From contig JAWKHX010000007.1 in NCBI GenBank assembly GCA_041394605.1, positions 186,001 through 250,000 of the forward strand: a DNA stretch of 64,000 nucleotides, in the 5' to 3' direction. This document shows, piece by piece, positions 10,507 to 18,157 of the stretch; position 1 is the stretch's first letter, and every line of letters begins with the position of its first letter. A program made the position numbers and the translations under genes. The notes under the pieces are model-generated. The model saw only the letters and a program-made list of their open reading frames with translations. It was not told the origin of the DNA and ran no database searches. This DNA is from UBA668 sp041394605. Lineage in GTDB: Bacteria > Actinomycetota > Acidimicrobiia > Acidimicrobiales > Ilumatobacteraceae.

Positions 10507-10523
10507 TTCTGCCTGTGGCAGAA
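10507..10523. promoter_or_regulatory. PopR-type operator upstream of clpP pair
   Basis: TTCTGCC-TGT-GGCAGAA is a perfect 7-bp inverted repeat with a 3-bp spacer, 42 bp before the first clpP start. It contains TCTGCC-N3-GGCAGA, which from memory is the core of the Streptomyces PopR box at clpP3. A PopR-like gene follows the clpP pair here. No good TANNNT -10 precedes the clpP start, consistent with an activator-dependent promoter. Confidence 0.7.
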
Positions 10524-10564
10524 GCGGGTGCGCATCCGTGCGCAGCAGGCCAGAGTGCGAGGCC

Positions 10565-11164
10565 ATGACCGCCGCCACGCTCTCGCCCACACTGACCGAT
10601 CGGCTGATGGACCAGCGGATCCTGTTCCTCGGAGAGGAGGTCAACGAGGACAGCGCCAACCGCCTCGTCGCCCAACTCCTGCTGCTCTCCGCCGCCGACC
10701 CGCTGAGCGACATCACGCTCTACATCAACTCGCCGGGTGGCAGCGTCATGGCCGGCCTCGGCGTCTACGACACCATGCAACTGATCCCCAACGACGTCGC
10801 CACGGTGGCCGTCGGGTTCGCCGCCAGCATGGGCCAGATCCTGCTGTGCGGCGGGGCGGCCGGCAAGCGGTTCGCCCTCCCCAACGCGCAGGTGCTCATG
10901 CACGAAGGGTCGGCGGGCATCGGCGGGTGGGCGGCGGACGTGGAGATCCAGGCCGCGAACCTGGTGCGCACGCTGGACCGGCTGCGGCGGATCATCGCCC
11001 GCCACACCGGACGACCACTCGACGAGGTGGAGCGCGACGTGGGGAGGGACCGCTGGTTCGACGCCGAGGAAGCCCGGGACTACGGGTTCGTCGACCATGT
11101 GGTCGGCTCGCTGGACGACGTGCGGCCGATGATCGCCGCCCGGCGGATCGGGCTGCGGCCATGA
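10565..11164 (+). CDS. clpP: ATP-dependent Clp protease proteolytic subunit (first of pair)
   Basis: A 199-residue serine protease subunit. The catalytic triad is intact: S88 in GFAASMG, H113 in VLMHEG (most ClpPs have HQP here) and D162 in GRDRWF. It would form part of a ClpP barrel fed by a Clp ATPase encoded elsewhere, since no clpX or clpC is in the window. The stop overlaps the next clpP start by 4 bp. Position, the PopR-type box and the adjacent regulator make it the likely counterpart of Streptomyces clpP3. The HEG substitution suggests altered substrate-binding geometry. Confidence 0.92.
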   Translation: MTAATLSPTLTDRLMDQRILFLGEEVNEDSANRLVAQLLLLSAADPLSDITLYINSPGGSVMAGLGVYDTMQLIPNDVATVAVGFAASMGQILLCGGAAGKRFALPNAQVLMHEGSAGIGGWAADVEIQAANLVRTLDRLRRIIARHTGRPLDEVERDVGRDRWFDAEEARDYGFVDHVVGSLDDVRPMIAARRIGLRP

Positions 11165-11802
11165 GCGGGTACACCATCCCCTACGTCGTGGAGACGACGC
11201 CCCGCGGCGAGCGCGTCGCCGACGTCTACAGCCGCCTGCTCGGCGACCGCATCGTGTTCATCGGCACGCCGATCGACGACGGCGTCGCCAACGTCACCAT
11301 CGCCCAACTCCTCCACCTCGCCGCCGCCGCGCCGGAGCACGACATCTCGCTGTACCTCAACTCGCCCGGCGGTTCGTTCACCGCGGCGATGGCGATCTAC
11401 GACACGATGCAGTTCGTCGCCCCCGACGTGGCCACGATCTGCGTCGGGCAGGTGGCATCGAACGCGGCGATCCTGCTGGCCGCCGGTGCGCCCGGCAAGC
11501 GGGCGATGCTGCCCCACTCCCGGGTGCTGCTGCACCAGCCGCACACCCGCGGCACCCAGGGCTCGCTGAGCGACCTGGCGCTGGAGGCCGCCGAGCTGGG
11601 GCGGGTGCGGGAGGAGGCCGACGAGGTGCTGGCCCGCCACACCGGCCGCACGCCCGCGGAGGTGCGGGCCAACACGGACCACGCGCTGGCCCTGCGCGCC
11701 GACGCGGCCGTGGCCTACGGCCTGGCCGATGCGGTGCTCAGCGGGTCAGGCCGCCAGCAGCTGCATGCGGACGCCGCGCTGCACCCCGGCGCTGGTGCGT
11801 AG
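11161..11802 (+). CDS. clpP: ATP-dependent Clp protease proteolytic subunit (second of pair)
   Basis: A 213-residue ClpP with an intact triad: S100 in GQVASNA, H125 in LLHQPH and D173 in NTDHAL. It has a longer C-terminal tail than its partner. Translationally coupled to the first clpP (ATGA), so the two probably assemble into a hetero-oligomer as actinobacterial ClpP pairs do. It is the likely counterpart of clpP4. The 3' end overlaps the convergent PopR-like gene by 57 bp, so transcription of one may interfere with the other. Confidence 0.92.
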   Translation: MSGYTIPYVVETTPRGERVADVYSRLLGDRIVFIGTPIDDGVANVTIAQLLHLAAAAPEHDISLYLNSPGGSFTAAMAIYDTMQFVAPDVATICVGQVASNAAILLAAGAPGKRAMLPHSRVLLHQPHTRGTQGSLSDLALEAAELGRVREEADEVLARHTGRTPAEVRANTDHALALRADAAVAYGLADAVLSGSGRQQLHADAALHPGAGA

Positions 11803-12066
11803 CCGCCGGGCGGTGCGCTCCAGCACAGTCGGCACGTCCAGCTCCAACGCCGCGGCGATGGCGCCCAGCAGGTCGGCCGACACGTCCTTGCGGCCACGCT
11901 CCACCTCGGAGAGGTAGGGCAGCGAGACGGCCGCCGACTCGGCGACGTCGGCCAGCGTGCGCTCCTGCTCCCGGCGCTCCTCGCGCAGCACCTCGCCCAG
12001 CGCGGTGCGCAGGTCGGGCTGCGGGGTCTCGGGTGTCTGCGGGAACGGGATCACCTCGGCACTCAT
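11746..12066 (-). CDS. popR: PopR/ClgR-type XRE transcriptional regulator
   Basis: A 106-residue protein. An N-terminal extension of about 20 residues precedes an XRE helix-turn-helix (LADVAESAAVSLPYLSEVERG) typical of ClgR and PopR, activators of clp genes. It ends in QLLAA. In Streptomyces, PopR and ClgR end in two alanines and are degraded by Clp, so the same self-limiting loop is likely here. Start is the ATG at 12066 with minus-strand TAGGGT (12080-12075) eight bases upstream, so its promoter lies over the end of the tetR gene. It is convergent with the clpP pair, which carries a PopR-like box. Confidence 0.87.
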   Translation of the reverse strand: MSAEVIPFPQTPETPQPDLRTALGEVLREERREQERTLADVAESAAVSLPYLSEVERGRKDVSADLLGAIAAALELDVPTVLERTARRLRTSAGVQRGVRMQLLAA

Positions 12067-12077
12067 GCCGCCGAACC

Positions 12078-12749
12078 CTATCCCGCCATCGCCTTCAGGT
12101 CGGTCAGCAATGTGGTGAGGTCGACGATGGTGGCCTGCAGCGCAGGCAGGTCGGCGAGGGCCACGACCCGCTCGATCATCGGCGCGGTGCGGCGCACCAG
12201 CAGGCGGGTGGCCGCCTGCTCCGCGCTGCGGTCGTGCACCCAGAACAGCACCACGCCCATGTGGTACAGCCACAGCACCTCCGGCAGCTGGGCCCGCACC
12301 GTCGCCGGCACTGCAGGCACTACGCCCTCCACCACCAGCTCCATCAGCGCAATCGCCGCCATCCGGGCCGGCGCGCTGGCCGCGCTGAACGGGCTGAGCG
12401 GGCTGGCCGGATCTGCCGCGTTGCGGAAGAAGCCGACGGCGAACGGATGCTGCGGCGCCATCAGCTCGAACCACAGGTCGAGGTGGGCGGTCAACCGGTC
12501 GGCCAGCCCGTCCACCCCGTCCAGCACCGCCGGCAGCCGCTCCCCGTGCTCCACCGCGGTGCGGTCGTAGAAGCCCTGCACCAGCTCGTCCTTGGAGCGG
12601 AAGTAGTAGTAGGCGTTGCCGAGCGACACTCCCGCCGACTCGGCAATGGCCCGCATGGTGGTGGCGTCGAACCCCCGCTCGGTGAACAGGGCCAGCGCGG
12701 CGTCGATGATCGCCGCCTTCGTCTGCTCGCCTCGGGTGCGTCCGGTCAC
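12078..12749 (-). CDS. TetR family transcriptional regulator
   Basis: A 223-residue TetR-type repressor. The N-terminal helix-turn-helix (MRAIAESAGVSLGNAYYYFRSKDELV) spans about residues 28-53, followed by an all-helical ligand-binding domain. The GTG start at 12749 is chosen because it overlaps the DUF393 stop by 4 bp (GTGA). It is the last gene of a four-gene overlapping operon whose promoter holds a large inverted repeat at 14033-14061, so autoregulation is plausible. Ligand unknown. Confidence 0.88.
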   Translation of the reverse strand: MTGRTRGEQTKAAIIDAALALFTERGFDATTMRAIAESAGVSLGNAYYYFRSKDELVQGFYDRTAVEHGERLPAVLDGVDGLADRLTAHLDLWFELMAPQHPFAVGFFRNAADPASPLSPFSAASAPARMAAIALMELVVEGVVPAVPATVRAQLPEVLWLYHMGVVLFWVHDRSAEQAATRLLVRRTAPMIERVVALADLPALQATIVDLTTLLTDLKAMAG

Positions 12750-13165
12750 GAGTAGCGAGTCTGGCACGCGTCGTCGCATCCCGTCCGGAGGGACAGCTCT
12801 CGGAACCATGCCGTCGCACCGGTCAGAGTTGCCAGCAGGTACGCCCTGCGCCCGCGGGCCATCTCGATCGCCAGGACCCGGGTGGAGCGCAGCGCCCACA
12901 GGCAGAGGATGAACGCCGCCCGGCCGCGGTACACGTAGCCCTGGTCGGTGACCACCGTGATCTCGCGGCGGCACTCGTCCATGTCCAGTGCGGGGAACCG
13001 GCGCCGCGCCTCCTCGCTGCCGACGGGCACGAACTGCACCCTCACCAACGGCCGGCGCAACTGCATCCACGACCTGGACGCCCGGCACACCGGGCAGTCC
13101 GGGTCGAACAGCACCGTGATGCCGCGAACCTCCGGCCGAACGCCCGTCTCAGGCGAAGCGGACAT
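12746..13165 (-). CDS. DUF393 (DCC family) thiol-disulfide oxidoreductase-like protein
   Basis: A 139-residue thioredoxin-like protein with the DCC family signature FDPDCPVCRASRSW near residue 20; the CPVC pair is a likely redox centre. There is no signal peptide, so it is probably cytoplasmic or membrane-associated through its membrane-protein neighbours. It overlaps the upstream membrane gene by 17 bp and the tetR start by 4 bp. DCC proteins are widespread and poorly characterised; the reductase role is inferred from CxxC. Confidence 0.82.
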   Translation of the reverse strand: MSASPETGVRPEVRGITVLFDPDCPVCRASRSWMQLRRPLVRVQFVPVGSEEARRRFPALDMDECRREITVVTDQGYVYRGRAAFILCLWALRSTRVLAIEMARGRRAYLLATLTGATAWFRELSLRTGCDDACQTRYS

Positions 13166-13604
13166 CGCCGTCCACCGCCTCGATGTACCAGTCCATCAGC
13201 CGCTGACCCAGCCACCATCCGACGATCGGCGGCAGGAACAGCCAGAGCGAGACCAGCGATCGGAAGTCCAGGCTGCCCGATGCCGCCAGGAAGGCGACGG
13301 GGATGGCGTCCACGGCCAGCCCGGCGAGGATGCCGGTCGTTCTGCCGAACGCCATCACGGTCCAGCGGCCGGGATATGGGTACACGGAAAGCGCCCCAAC
13401 GGTGGCCGCCACAAGGCCGAACACGACACCAAAGACCGTGCCGACGACGCACGCCACAGGAATGGCGATCACTGCCACCACGACGCTCGCGAAGCTGAAG
13501 AAGGTCCCGATCACACATCCGATCGCGACGACCGCACCCCCACCGACGCAACTCCACACGATGACGTGACCCCACAGCCGCAGGAAGAACTGGCTACGAC
13601 TCAT
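13149..13604 (-). CDS. Hypothetical membrane protein, 151 aa
   Basis: Four hydrophobic stretches fit transmembrane helices (about residues 13-35, 38-60, 85-105 and 112-132), with Gly/Val-rich helices packed near the N-terminus. No known family is recognised. It sits between another membrane protein and the DUF393 redox protein in an overlapping operon: its start overlaps the preceding gene by 4 bp, and its end overlaps DUF393 by 17 bp. This suggests the three act together at the membrane. Confidence 0.72.
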   Translation of the reverse strand: MSRSQFFLRLWGHVIVWSCVGGGAVVAIGCVIGTFFSFASVVVAVIAIPVACVVGTVFGVVFGLVAATVGALSVYPYPGRWTVMAFGRTTGILAGLAVDAIPVAFLAASGSLDFRSLVSLWLFLPPIVGWWLGQRLMDWYIEAVDGDVRFA

Positions 13605-14017
13605 CGGGGCGCCGCCAACTGGCCGGTCTCGGTGCGCTCGTGGGACGGCAGCGGAGCCGTGTGACTGCGACCGTCGACGGCGCGGCGCCGCAGGGCGTTG
13701 AACACCCACACGTTGGCCAGATGCACGCCACCGAGGACCAGGGCGACGATGCCGACGCGGTTGCTCAGCACCTCCAGCACGTCCTCACCCGTGGTGACGG
13801 AGCGATCGGTGGCGAGGAAGAGCGACACGTAGCCGAGGTTGAGCAGGTAGAAGCCGACCACCAGGAGGTGGTTGACGGTGTCGGCCAGCGGCTCGTTGCC
13901 GGCGAACACGTCGCGCAGGAAGAGCTTGCCGTTGCGGTGCAACGTGCGGGCCACGAAAACCGTGAGCGGCACCGTGATGGCGAGGTAGAGCAGATAGGCG
14001 AGGGCCTTGGCGGTCAT
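13601..14017 (-). CDS. Integral membrane protein, first gene of TetR/DUF393 operon
   Basis: A 138-residue protein with about three transmembrane helices (near residues 5-25, 48-70 and 85-108) and a polar, His/Arg-containing tail. I cannot assign a known family. It is the first gene of a four-gene overlapping operon. The ATG at 14017 is preceded by AAAGGAGA, one of the clearest Shine-Dalgarno sites in the window, and by the operator at 14033-14061. Minus-strand TTGACT (14074-14069) is a candidate -35, placing the operator over the -10 region. Confidence 0.75.
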   Translation of the reverse strand: MTAKALAYLLYLAITVPLTVFVARTLHRNGKLFLRDVFAGNEPLADTVNHLLVVGFYLLNLGYVSLFLATDRSVTTGEDVLEVLSNRVGIVALVLGGVHLANVWVFNALRRRAVDGRSHTAPLPSHERTETGQLAAPR

Positions 14018-14032
14018 GACAGTTCTCCTTTG

Positions 14033-14061
14033 TTGAACGTGTTCAAGTTGAACACGTTCAA
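14033..14061. promoter_or_regulatory. Large composite operator (two TTGAAC-N2-GTTCAA palindromes)
   Basis: TTGAACGTGTTCAA (14033-14046), one base, then TTGAACACGTTCAA (14048-14061). Each half is itself a palindrome with a 2-bp centre, and the two halves are exact reverse complements of each other. It lies 16 bp before the first gene of the operon that ends in tetR. The likely ligand is the operon's own TetR protein, two dimers side by side. The symmetry is seen directly; the binding protein is inferred. Confidence 0.75.
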
Positions 14062-14112
14062 GTCGGGAAGTCAACCCCTTGCCCGTCCCGAACTGTGGTC
14101 CGAAATCGCGCA

Positions 14113-14162
14113 GAAGCCGCAACGATCCAGCCCCAGTTCGGAGAATGGCGAGCATCAGCCCC
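14113..14162. repeat. Copy 1 of a dispersed short repeat
   Basis: GAAGCCGCAACGATCCAGCC plus two further C (14113-14134) is identical to 32526-32547. About 28-30 bp downstream each copy has a second, related ATC(C)AGCCCCAGAA unit. Both copies lie in intergenic DNA. Nature unknown: a REP-like element or the remnant of a short tandem array. Confidence 0.5.
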
Positions 14163-14213
14163 AGAAGCCCACCGGCAACGGGCGGGACTCGATGCAGGCA
14201 GTCGGAAAAAGGT

Positions 14214-14258
14214 GAAACGGGCCGGGGCGCCCCGTGGGGAGCGCCGCCGGCCCGTTTC
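14214..14258 (-). terminator. Predicted hairpin terminator of etfBA
   Basis: GAAACGGGCCGG (14214-14225) pairs perfectly with CCGGCCCGTTTC (14247-14258), a 12-bp stem with a 21-base GC-rich loop, 23 bp past the etfA stop. The flanking A/T on both arms could supply a short U run in either direction, so the tail-to-tail geometry is unclear, but placement suits the end of etfBA. Confidence 0.6.
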
Positions 14259-14280
14259 GTCGGACGGCTGAACTGGAGCG

Positions 14281-15234
14281 TCAGCGGGCCTGGAGGGCCT
14301 CGATCAGCTTCGGCAGGACCTTCATCGCGTCGCCCACGATGCCGAGGTCGGCGATGCCGAAGATCGGGGCTTCCTTGTCCTTGTTGATCGCGATGATGTT
14401 CTTCGAGCCCTTCATGCCCACCATGTGCTGGGTGGCGCCGGAGATGCCGACGGCGATGTACACGCCCGGCTTCACGACCTTGCCGGTCTGGCCGACCTGG
14501 TAGCTGTAGGGCACCCAGCCGGCGTCGACGATGGCACGGGACGCACCCGGCGCACCCTTCAGCAGCTTGGCCAGGCTCTCCACCATGGCGTAGTTGCCGG
14601 CCTCGCCGAGGCCACGGCCACCCGACACCACGATCTCGGCTTCGTCCAGCTTCGGACCGCTGGTCTCCTCCACGTGCACGGCCACGACGCGGGCGGCACC
14701 CGTGGCGCCGACCTCCGGCACCGGGGCAGCGACCACCTCGGCCGCCCCGCCACCGGCGGGCTCGGCGGCGAAGCTCTTCGGGCGGAACGCCGCGAGGTAC
14801 GGCGCCGCGCCGGAGAACTGGGTGGTGACCAGCGTGTTGCCACCGAAGATCGGCGTGGTGACGGACACCGACCCGCCATCGGCGGCGACGTCCACATTGT
14901 TGGTGAGGACGGTGCGATCCAGCTTCACCGACAGGCGGCTCATGACGTCGCGGCCCTCGTAGTTCTGCGGGAACATGATGAGGTCGGGCGAATCGCCGCC
15001 GTCGATGACGGCCTTCATCGCCGCCGAGACGGCCGGGCCGGGCAGTGCCCCGCCCAGGTCGCCAGTGGCGTACACCTTGGCGGCGCCGTACTCACCCAGC
15101 GCGCCGGCGATGGCCGACGCGTCGCCGCCCACGAAGGCGGTGACGGTGCCCAGGGTGCGGGCCTTGGCCACCAGCTCGAGCGTGGCCGAGGTGGGGGCGC
15201 CGTTGGACTCTTGTGCGAAAACCCAGATGTTCAT
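14281..15234 (-). CDS. etfA: Electron transfer flavoprotein subunit alpha
   Basis: A 317-residue FAD-binding alpha subunit that accepts electrons from acyl-CoA and other flavin dehydrogenases with EtfB. The C-terminal FAD domain is clear: GRGLGEAGNYAMVESLAKLL near 205, then YQVGQTGKVVKPGVYIAVGISG and AINKDKEAPIFGIADLGIVGD. It lies 14 bp downstream of etfB on the same strand, and a hairpin terminator follows. Length is normal. Confidence 0.95.
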   Translation of the reverse strand: MNIWVFAQESNGAPTSATLELVAKARTLGTVTAFVGGDASAIAGALGEYGAAKVYATGDLGGALPGPAVSAAMKAVIDGGDSPDLIMFPQNYEGRDVMSRLSVKLDRTVLTNNVDVAADGGSVSVTTPIFGGNTLVTTQFSGAAPYLAAFRPKSFAAEPAGGGAAEVVAAPVPEVGATGAARVVAVHVEETSGPKLDEAEIVVSGGRGLGEAGNYAMVESLAKLLKGAPGASRAIVDAGWVPYSYQVGQTGKVVKPGVYIAVGISGATQHMVGMKGSKNIIAINKDKEAPIFGIADLGIVGDAMKVLPKLIEALQAR

Positions 15235-15248
15235 TGGTGTGCCCTTCC

Positions 15249-16022
15249 TCAGATGACCTTCAGGTTCTCGAGGTACGCCACGATCTTGGCGAACCCTTCA
15301 CCGTCGTCCTCGATGATCTCGCCGGCGGCGCGGGCCTCGGCCTGCGCGACGTTGACGATGCTCTGCCCGGCGCCGGCCCAGCCGACCGGGGTGACGCCCA
15401 GGTCGCCGGCCGTGACCGTGTCCACCGGCTTCGACTTGGCGGCCATGATGCCTTTGAAGCTGGGGTAGCGGGGCTCCACCACGCCGGCCGTCACGCTGAT
15501 GACGGCGGGCAGCGGGCAGGTGACCTCGTCGTACCCGGCCTCGGTCTGGCGGTCCACCTTCAGGGTGCCGCCGTCGACCACGACCTTCTTGGCGAACGTC
15601 ACCGACGGCAGGCCCAGCACTTCGGCCAGCTGCTCGGGGACGGTGCCCGTGTAGCCGTCGCTGGACTCGGTGGCGGCGATGACCAGGTCGGCCCCGCCCA
15701 TCCGCTGGATGGCTGCGCCGAGCACCTTGGCGGTGGTCAGCGCGTCGCTGCCCTGCAGGGCCGGGTCGCTGACGAGGGTGCCCTTGGCGGCGCCCATGGC
15801 CAGCGCGGTGCGCATGCCGGAGACCTCGCCGTTGGGTGCCATCGAGACCAGGCTGACCTCGCCGCCACCCGCCGCGTCCACCAACTGCAGCGCCATCTCG
15901 ACGCCATAGCTGTCCGACTCGTCGAGGATGAGCTTGCCGTCCCGCTTGAGGGTGTTGTCCGCCCCCAACTCCCCGGGCAGTGCCGGGTCGGGGATCTGCT
16001 TCACGCACACGATCACGTTCAT
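15249..16022 (-). CDS. etfB: Electron transfer flavoprotein subunit beta
   Basis: A 257-residue AMP-binding beta subunit. It opens with MNVIVCVKQIPDP and contains the family segment KVLGAAIQRMGGADLVIAATESSDGYTGTVP, close to the beta-subunit signature. With EtfA it shuttles electrons to the respiratory chain. Start is the ATG at 16022; the divergent lipid kinase begins 58 bp away, so both promoters lie in that gap. Confidence 0.95.
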   Translation of the reverse strand: MNVIVCVKQIPDPALPGELGADNTLKRDGKLILDESDSYGVEMALQLVDAAGGGEVSLVSMAPNGEVSGMRTALAMGAAKGTLVSDPALQGSDALTTAKVLGAAIQRMGGADLVIAATESSDGYTGTVPEQLAEVLGLPSVTFAKKVVVDGGTLKVDRQTEAGYDEVTCPLPAVISVTAGVVEPRYPSFKGIMAAKSKPVDTVTAGDLGVTPVGWAGAGQSIVNVAQAEARAAGEIIEDDGEGFAKIVAYLENLKVI

Positions 16023-16080
16023 AGGTCCACATTGTTACCGCCCGGTACCGCTGCCACCTAACCGGCGCTACCGTCACGGC

Positions 16081-17013
16081 GTGCGCATCCTGCTGGTGGT
16101 CAACGCCTTCGCCTCCTCGGTGACGGCGCGCAACACGGTGGTGGTGCATCGGGCCCTCAGCCGGGTGGGTGATGTGGAGGTGGTGGAGACCAACCGCCGC
16201 GGCCACGCCACCCGCTTCGCCCAGGACGCCGCCCGCCGAGGGGTGGACGTGGTCATCGGCTACGGCGGCGACGGCACGCTCAACGAGGTGGCCACCGGCG
16301 TGGCCGGCACGGACACCGCGCTCGGGGTGCTGCCCGGCGGCAGCACCAACGTCTTCGCCCGCACGCTGGGCATGCCCAACGACCCGGTGGCGGCGGTCGC
16401 CCTGCTGGCGGCGGGCATCGGCGAGCGCACGATCGAGCCCATCGGCCTCGGCAAGGTCAACGGCCGCTACTTCTGCTTCCACACCGGCGTCGGCTACGAC
16501 GCCGCCGTGGTGCAGGAGGTGGAGCGGCGGGCCTCACTGAAGCGCTGGCTGGGCCATCCCCTCTTCATCTACGCCTCCCTGCGGACCTGGGTGTCCGGCT
16601 ACGACCGCCACCAGCCGCACTTCACGCTGGAGGCCCCGGGCGCAGCACCGGTGGACGGGTTCTTCACGATCGTCCTCAACACCAACCCGTACACCTACCT
16701 CGGCAACCGCCCGCTGGACCTCTGCCCGGCCGCGACGCTGGACCGCGGCCTGGTCACGGTGACGTTCCGCAGCCTGAAGGTCGGCGCCCTGCTCGGCGGG
16801 CTGGGTGGCGCGCTGAAGGGCGGCGGGGTGAAGCCCAGCGACACGCTGGACCTGCGCACCGACCTGGCGGAGGTGGAGATCGTGACCCCCGCCGGCGCGG
16901 GCGTGCCCTATCAGGTGGACGGCGACTACCTCGGCGAGACGGAACGGCTGACGTTCCAGCACGTGCCGCAGGCGGTCAGGCTGGTCCGCCCGATGCTGCC
17001 GCCCGCACCCTGA
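16081..17013 (+). CDS. Diacylglycerol kinase family lipid kinase
   Basis: A 310-residue DAGK-catalytic-domain protein (YegS/DgkB-like). The nucleotide-binding GGDGTLNEV lies near residue 62 and PGGSTNVFAR near 85; the C-terminal half is the beta-sandwich of the fold. It would phosphorylate diacylglycerol or a related lipid at the membrane face. Start is the GTG at 16081, with TACCGT six bases upstream (leaderless pattern). Its 3' end overlaps the convergent GDPD gene by 38 bp; both act on phospholipid derivatives, so the pairing may be functional. Confidence 0.9.
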   Translation: MRILLVVNAFASSVTARNTVVVHRALSRVGDVEVVETNRRGHATRFAQDAARRGVDVVIGYGGDGTLNEVATGVAGTDTALGVLPGGSTNVFARTLGMPNDPVAAVALLAAGIGERTIEPIGLGKVNGRYFCFHTGVGYDAAVVQEVERRASLKRWLGHPLFIYASLRTWVSGYDRHQPHFTLEAPGAAPVDGFFTIVLNTNPYTYLGNRPLDLCPAATLDRGLVTVTFRSLKVGALLGGLGGALKGGGVKPSDTLDLRTDLAEVEIVTPAGAGVPYQVDGDYLGETERLTFQHVPQAVRLVRPMLPPAP

Positions 17014-17671
17014 GCGCCACGTCGGGCACGTTGGTGCAGATCCCGTCGATGCCCCACTCGATCAACTGCTCCATCCGCTCCGGGTCGTCGCACGTCCAGG
17101 TGTTCACCTGGATGCCCGCGGCGTGACAGGCTCCGACGATCTCCTCGGTGAGCATCGCCACCCACGGGTGCAGCGCCACATGCCCGCGGGAGCGCAGCAG
17201 GTCGACCGCTCCGTCGGGGACCACACTGCACAGCCAGGCGGTGCGGATCTGCGGGGCCAGTGCACGGCAGCGGTCCACGGTCTCGATCCGGAAGCAACTG
17301 ATCAGCCAGCGATCGTCCTCGCCGCGGGCCACGAGGTGCGCCACCGTCTCGTCGGCGATCGACTCGGTGGGGTCGAAGTCCGCCTCCTCCGGGTCGTTCT
17401 TGATCTCCACGTTCACCCACATGCCCTCGCACGCGTCGAGCGCTTCGCCCAGCGTGGGCACGGTGGGCGGCAGGTCGCGGTTGGCCGTGGTGGCGATCAG
17501 GCGGCCGTCGGCCAGGTGCGGATTGTGGTGCACCACCAGCACCCCGTCCGCCGTGCGGCGCACATCCAGTTCCACGGCATCGGCGCCCATCTCGCCGGCC
17601 CGACGGAACGCCGCGACCGTGTTCTCGGCCTCCGCCCGGCTGGCCCCGCGATGTGCCATTACTGCTGTCAC
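16976..17671 (-). CDS. Glycerophosphodiester phosphodiesterase
   Basis: A 231-residue TIM-barrel GDPD. AHRGASRAEAENTVAAF (about 6-22) has the catalytic HRG and the Glu/Asn pair; ELDVRRTADGVLVVHHNPHL supplies the metal ligands and the catalytic His. It hydrolyses glycerophosphodiesters to glycerol-3-phosphate. No signal peptide, so probably cytoplasmic. Start GTG 17671; an in-frame ATG at 17659 is also possible. Confidence 0.9.
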   Translation of the reverse strand: MTAVMAHRGASRAEAENTVAAFRRAGEMGADAVELDVRRTADGVLVVHHNPHLADGRLIATTANRDLPPTVPTLGEALDACEGMWVNVEIKNDPEEADFDPTESIADETVAHLVARGEDDRWLISCFRIETVDRCRALAPQIRTAWLCSVVPDGAVDLLRSRGHVALHPWVAMLTEEIVGACHAAGIQVNTWTCDDPERMEQLIEWGIDGICTNVPDVALRVRAAASGGPA

Positions 17672-17830
17672 AGATACCCCCTATCGCAATGAACTATGCC
17701 CAAGGACTTTCGACCCCTTGTGTCGCACACGATTGTTACTTACCGTTTGCCTGCGCGTGAACGGACGGCCGACAGGGTCGTTCGCCCAAGCGCATGGATC
17801 GGTCCTCAGAACCCCTACGGAGAGTGCATC

Positions 17831-18124
17831 GTGTCGATTCCGGCTTCGAGTCTCACGCTGGCCAACGCCGACTACAGCTGGCGCAAGTCCGCCATCTGCC
17901 GGGACACGGATCCGGATCTGTTCTTCCCCGTGGGCACCACGGGGTACGCACTGGTGCAGATCGACAAGGCCAAGCAGGTCTGTGGCGACTGCCCCGTGTC
18001 GCCGGACTGCCTCCAGTACGCCCTCGAGACCAACCAGGACTCGGGCATCTGGGGCGGCACCAGCGAGGAGGAGCGCCGCCAGATCCGTCGCCGCGCTGCC
18101 GCTCGCCACGCCGCCGCCGTCTGA
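17831..18124 (+). CDS. whiB1: WhiB-family transcriptional regulator (WhiB1-like)
   Basis: A 97-residue WhiB protein. Cluster cysteines are C23, C51, C54 and C60, the same spacing as M. tuberculosis WhiB1, and the GIWGG turn (72-76) precedes a basic DNA-binding tail (SEEERRQIRRRAAARHAAA). It would carry a [4Fe-4S] cluster and bind sigma factor. The convergent neighbour is a PdtaS-type kinase, as at Rv3219-Rv3220c, which supports the WhiB1 assignment. The GTG at 17831 is chosen from family length. The 159-bp leader (17672-17830) is unusually long here, so the promoter is probably upstream and regulated. Confidence 0.87.
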   Translation: MSIPASSLTLANADYSWRKSAICRDTDPDLFFPVGTTGYALVQIDKAKQVCGDCPVSPDCLQYALETNQDSGIWGGTSEEERRQIRRRAAARHAAAV

Positions 18125-18157
18125 ACCCGAACCGACCGAACCGTCAGGCGCCGGCGG

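Noticed and set aside
17696..18124. Longer WhiB start at 17696
   Set aside because: It adds 45 residues unlike the family; GTG 17831 gives a length and Cys spacing equal to WhiB1.
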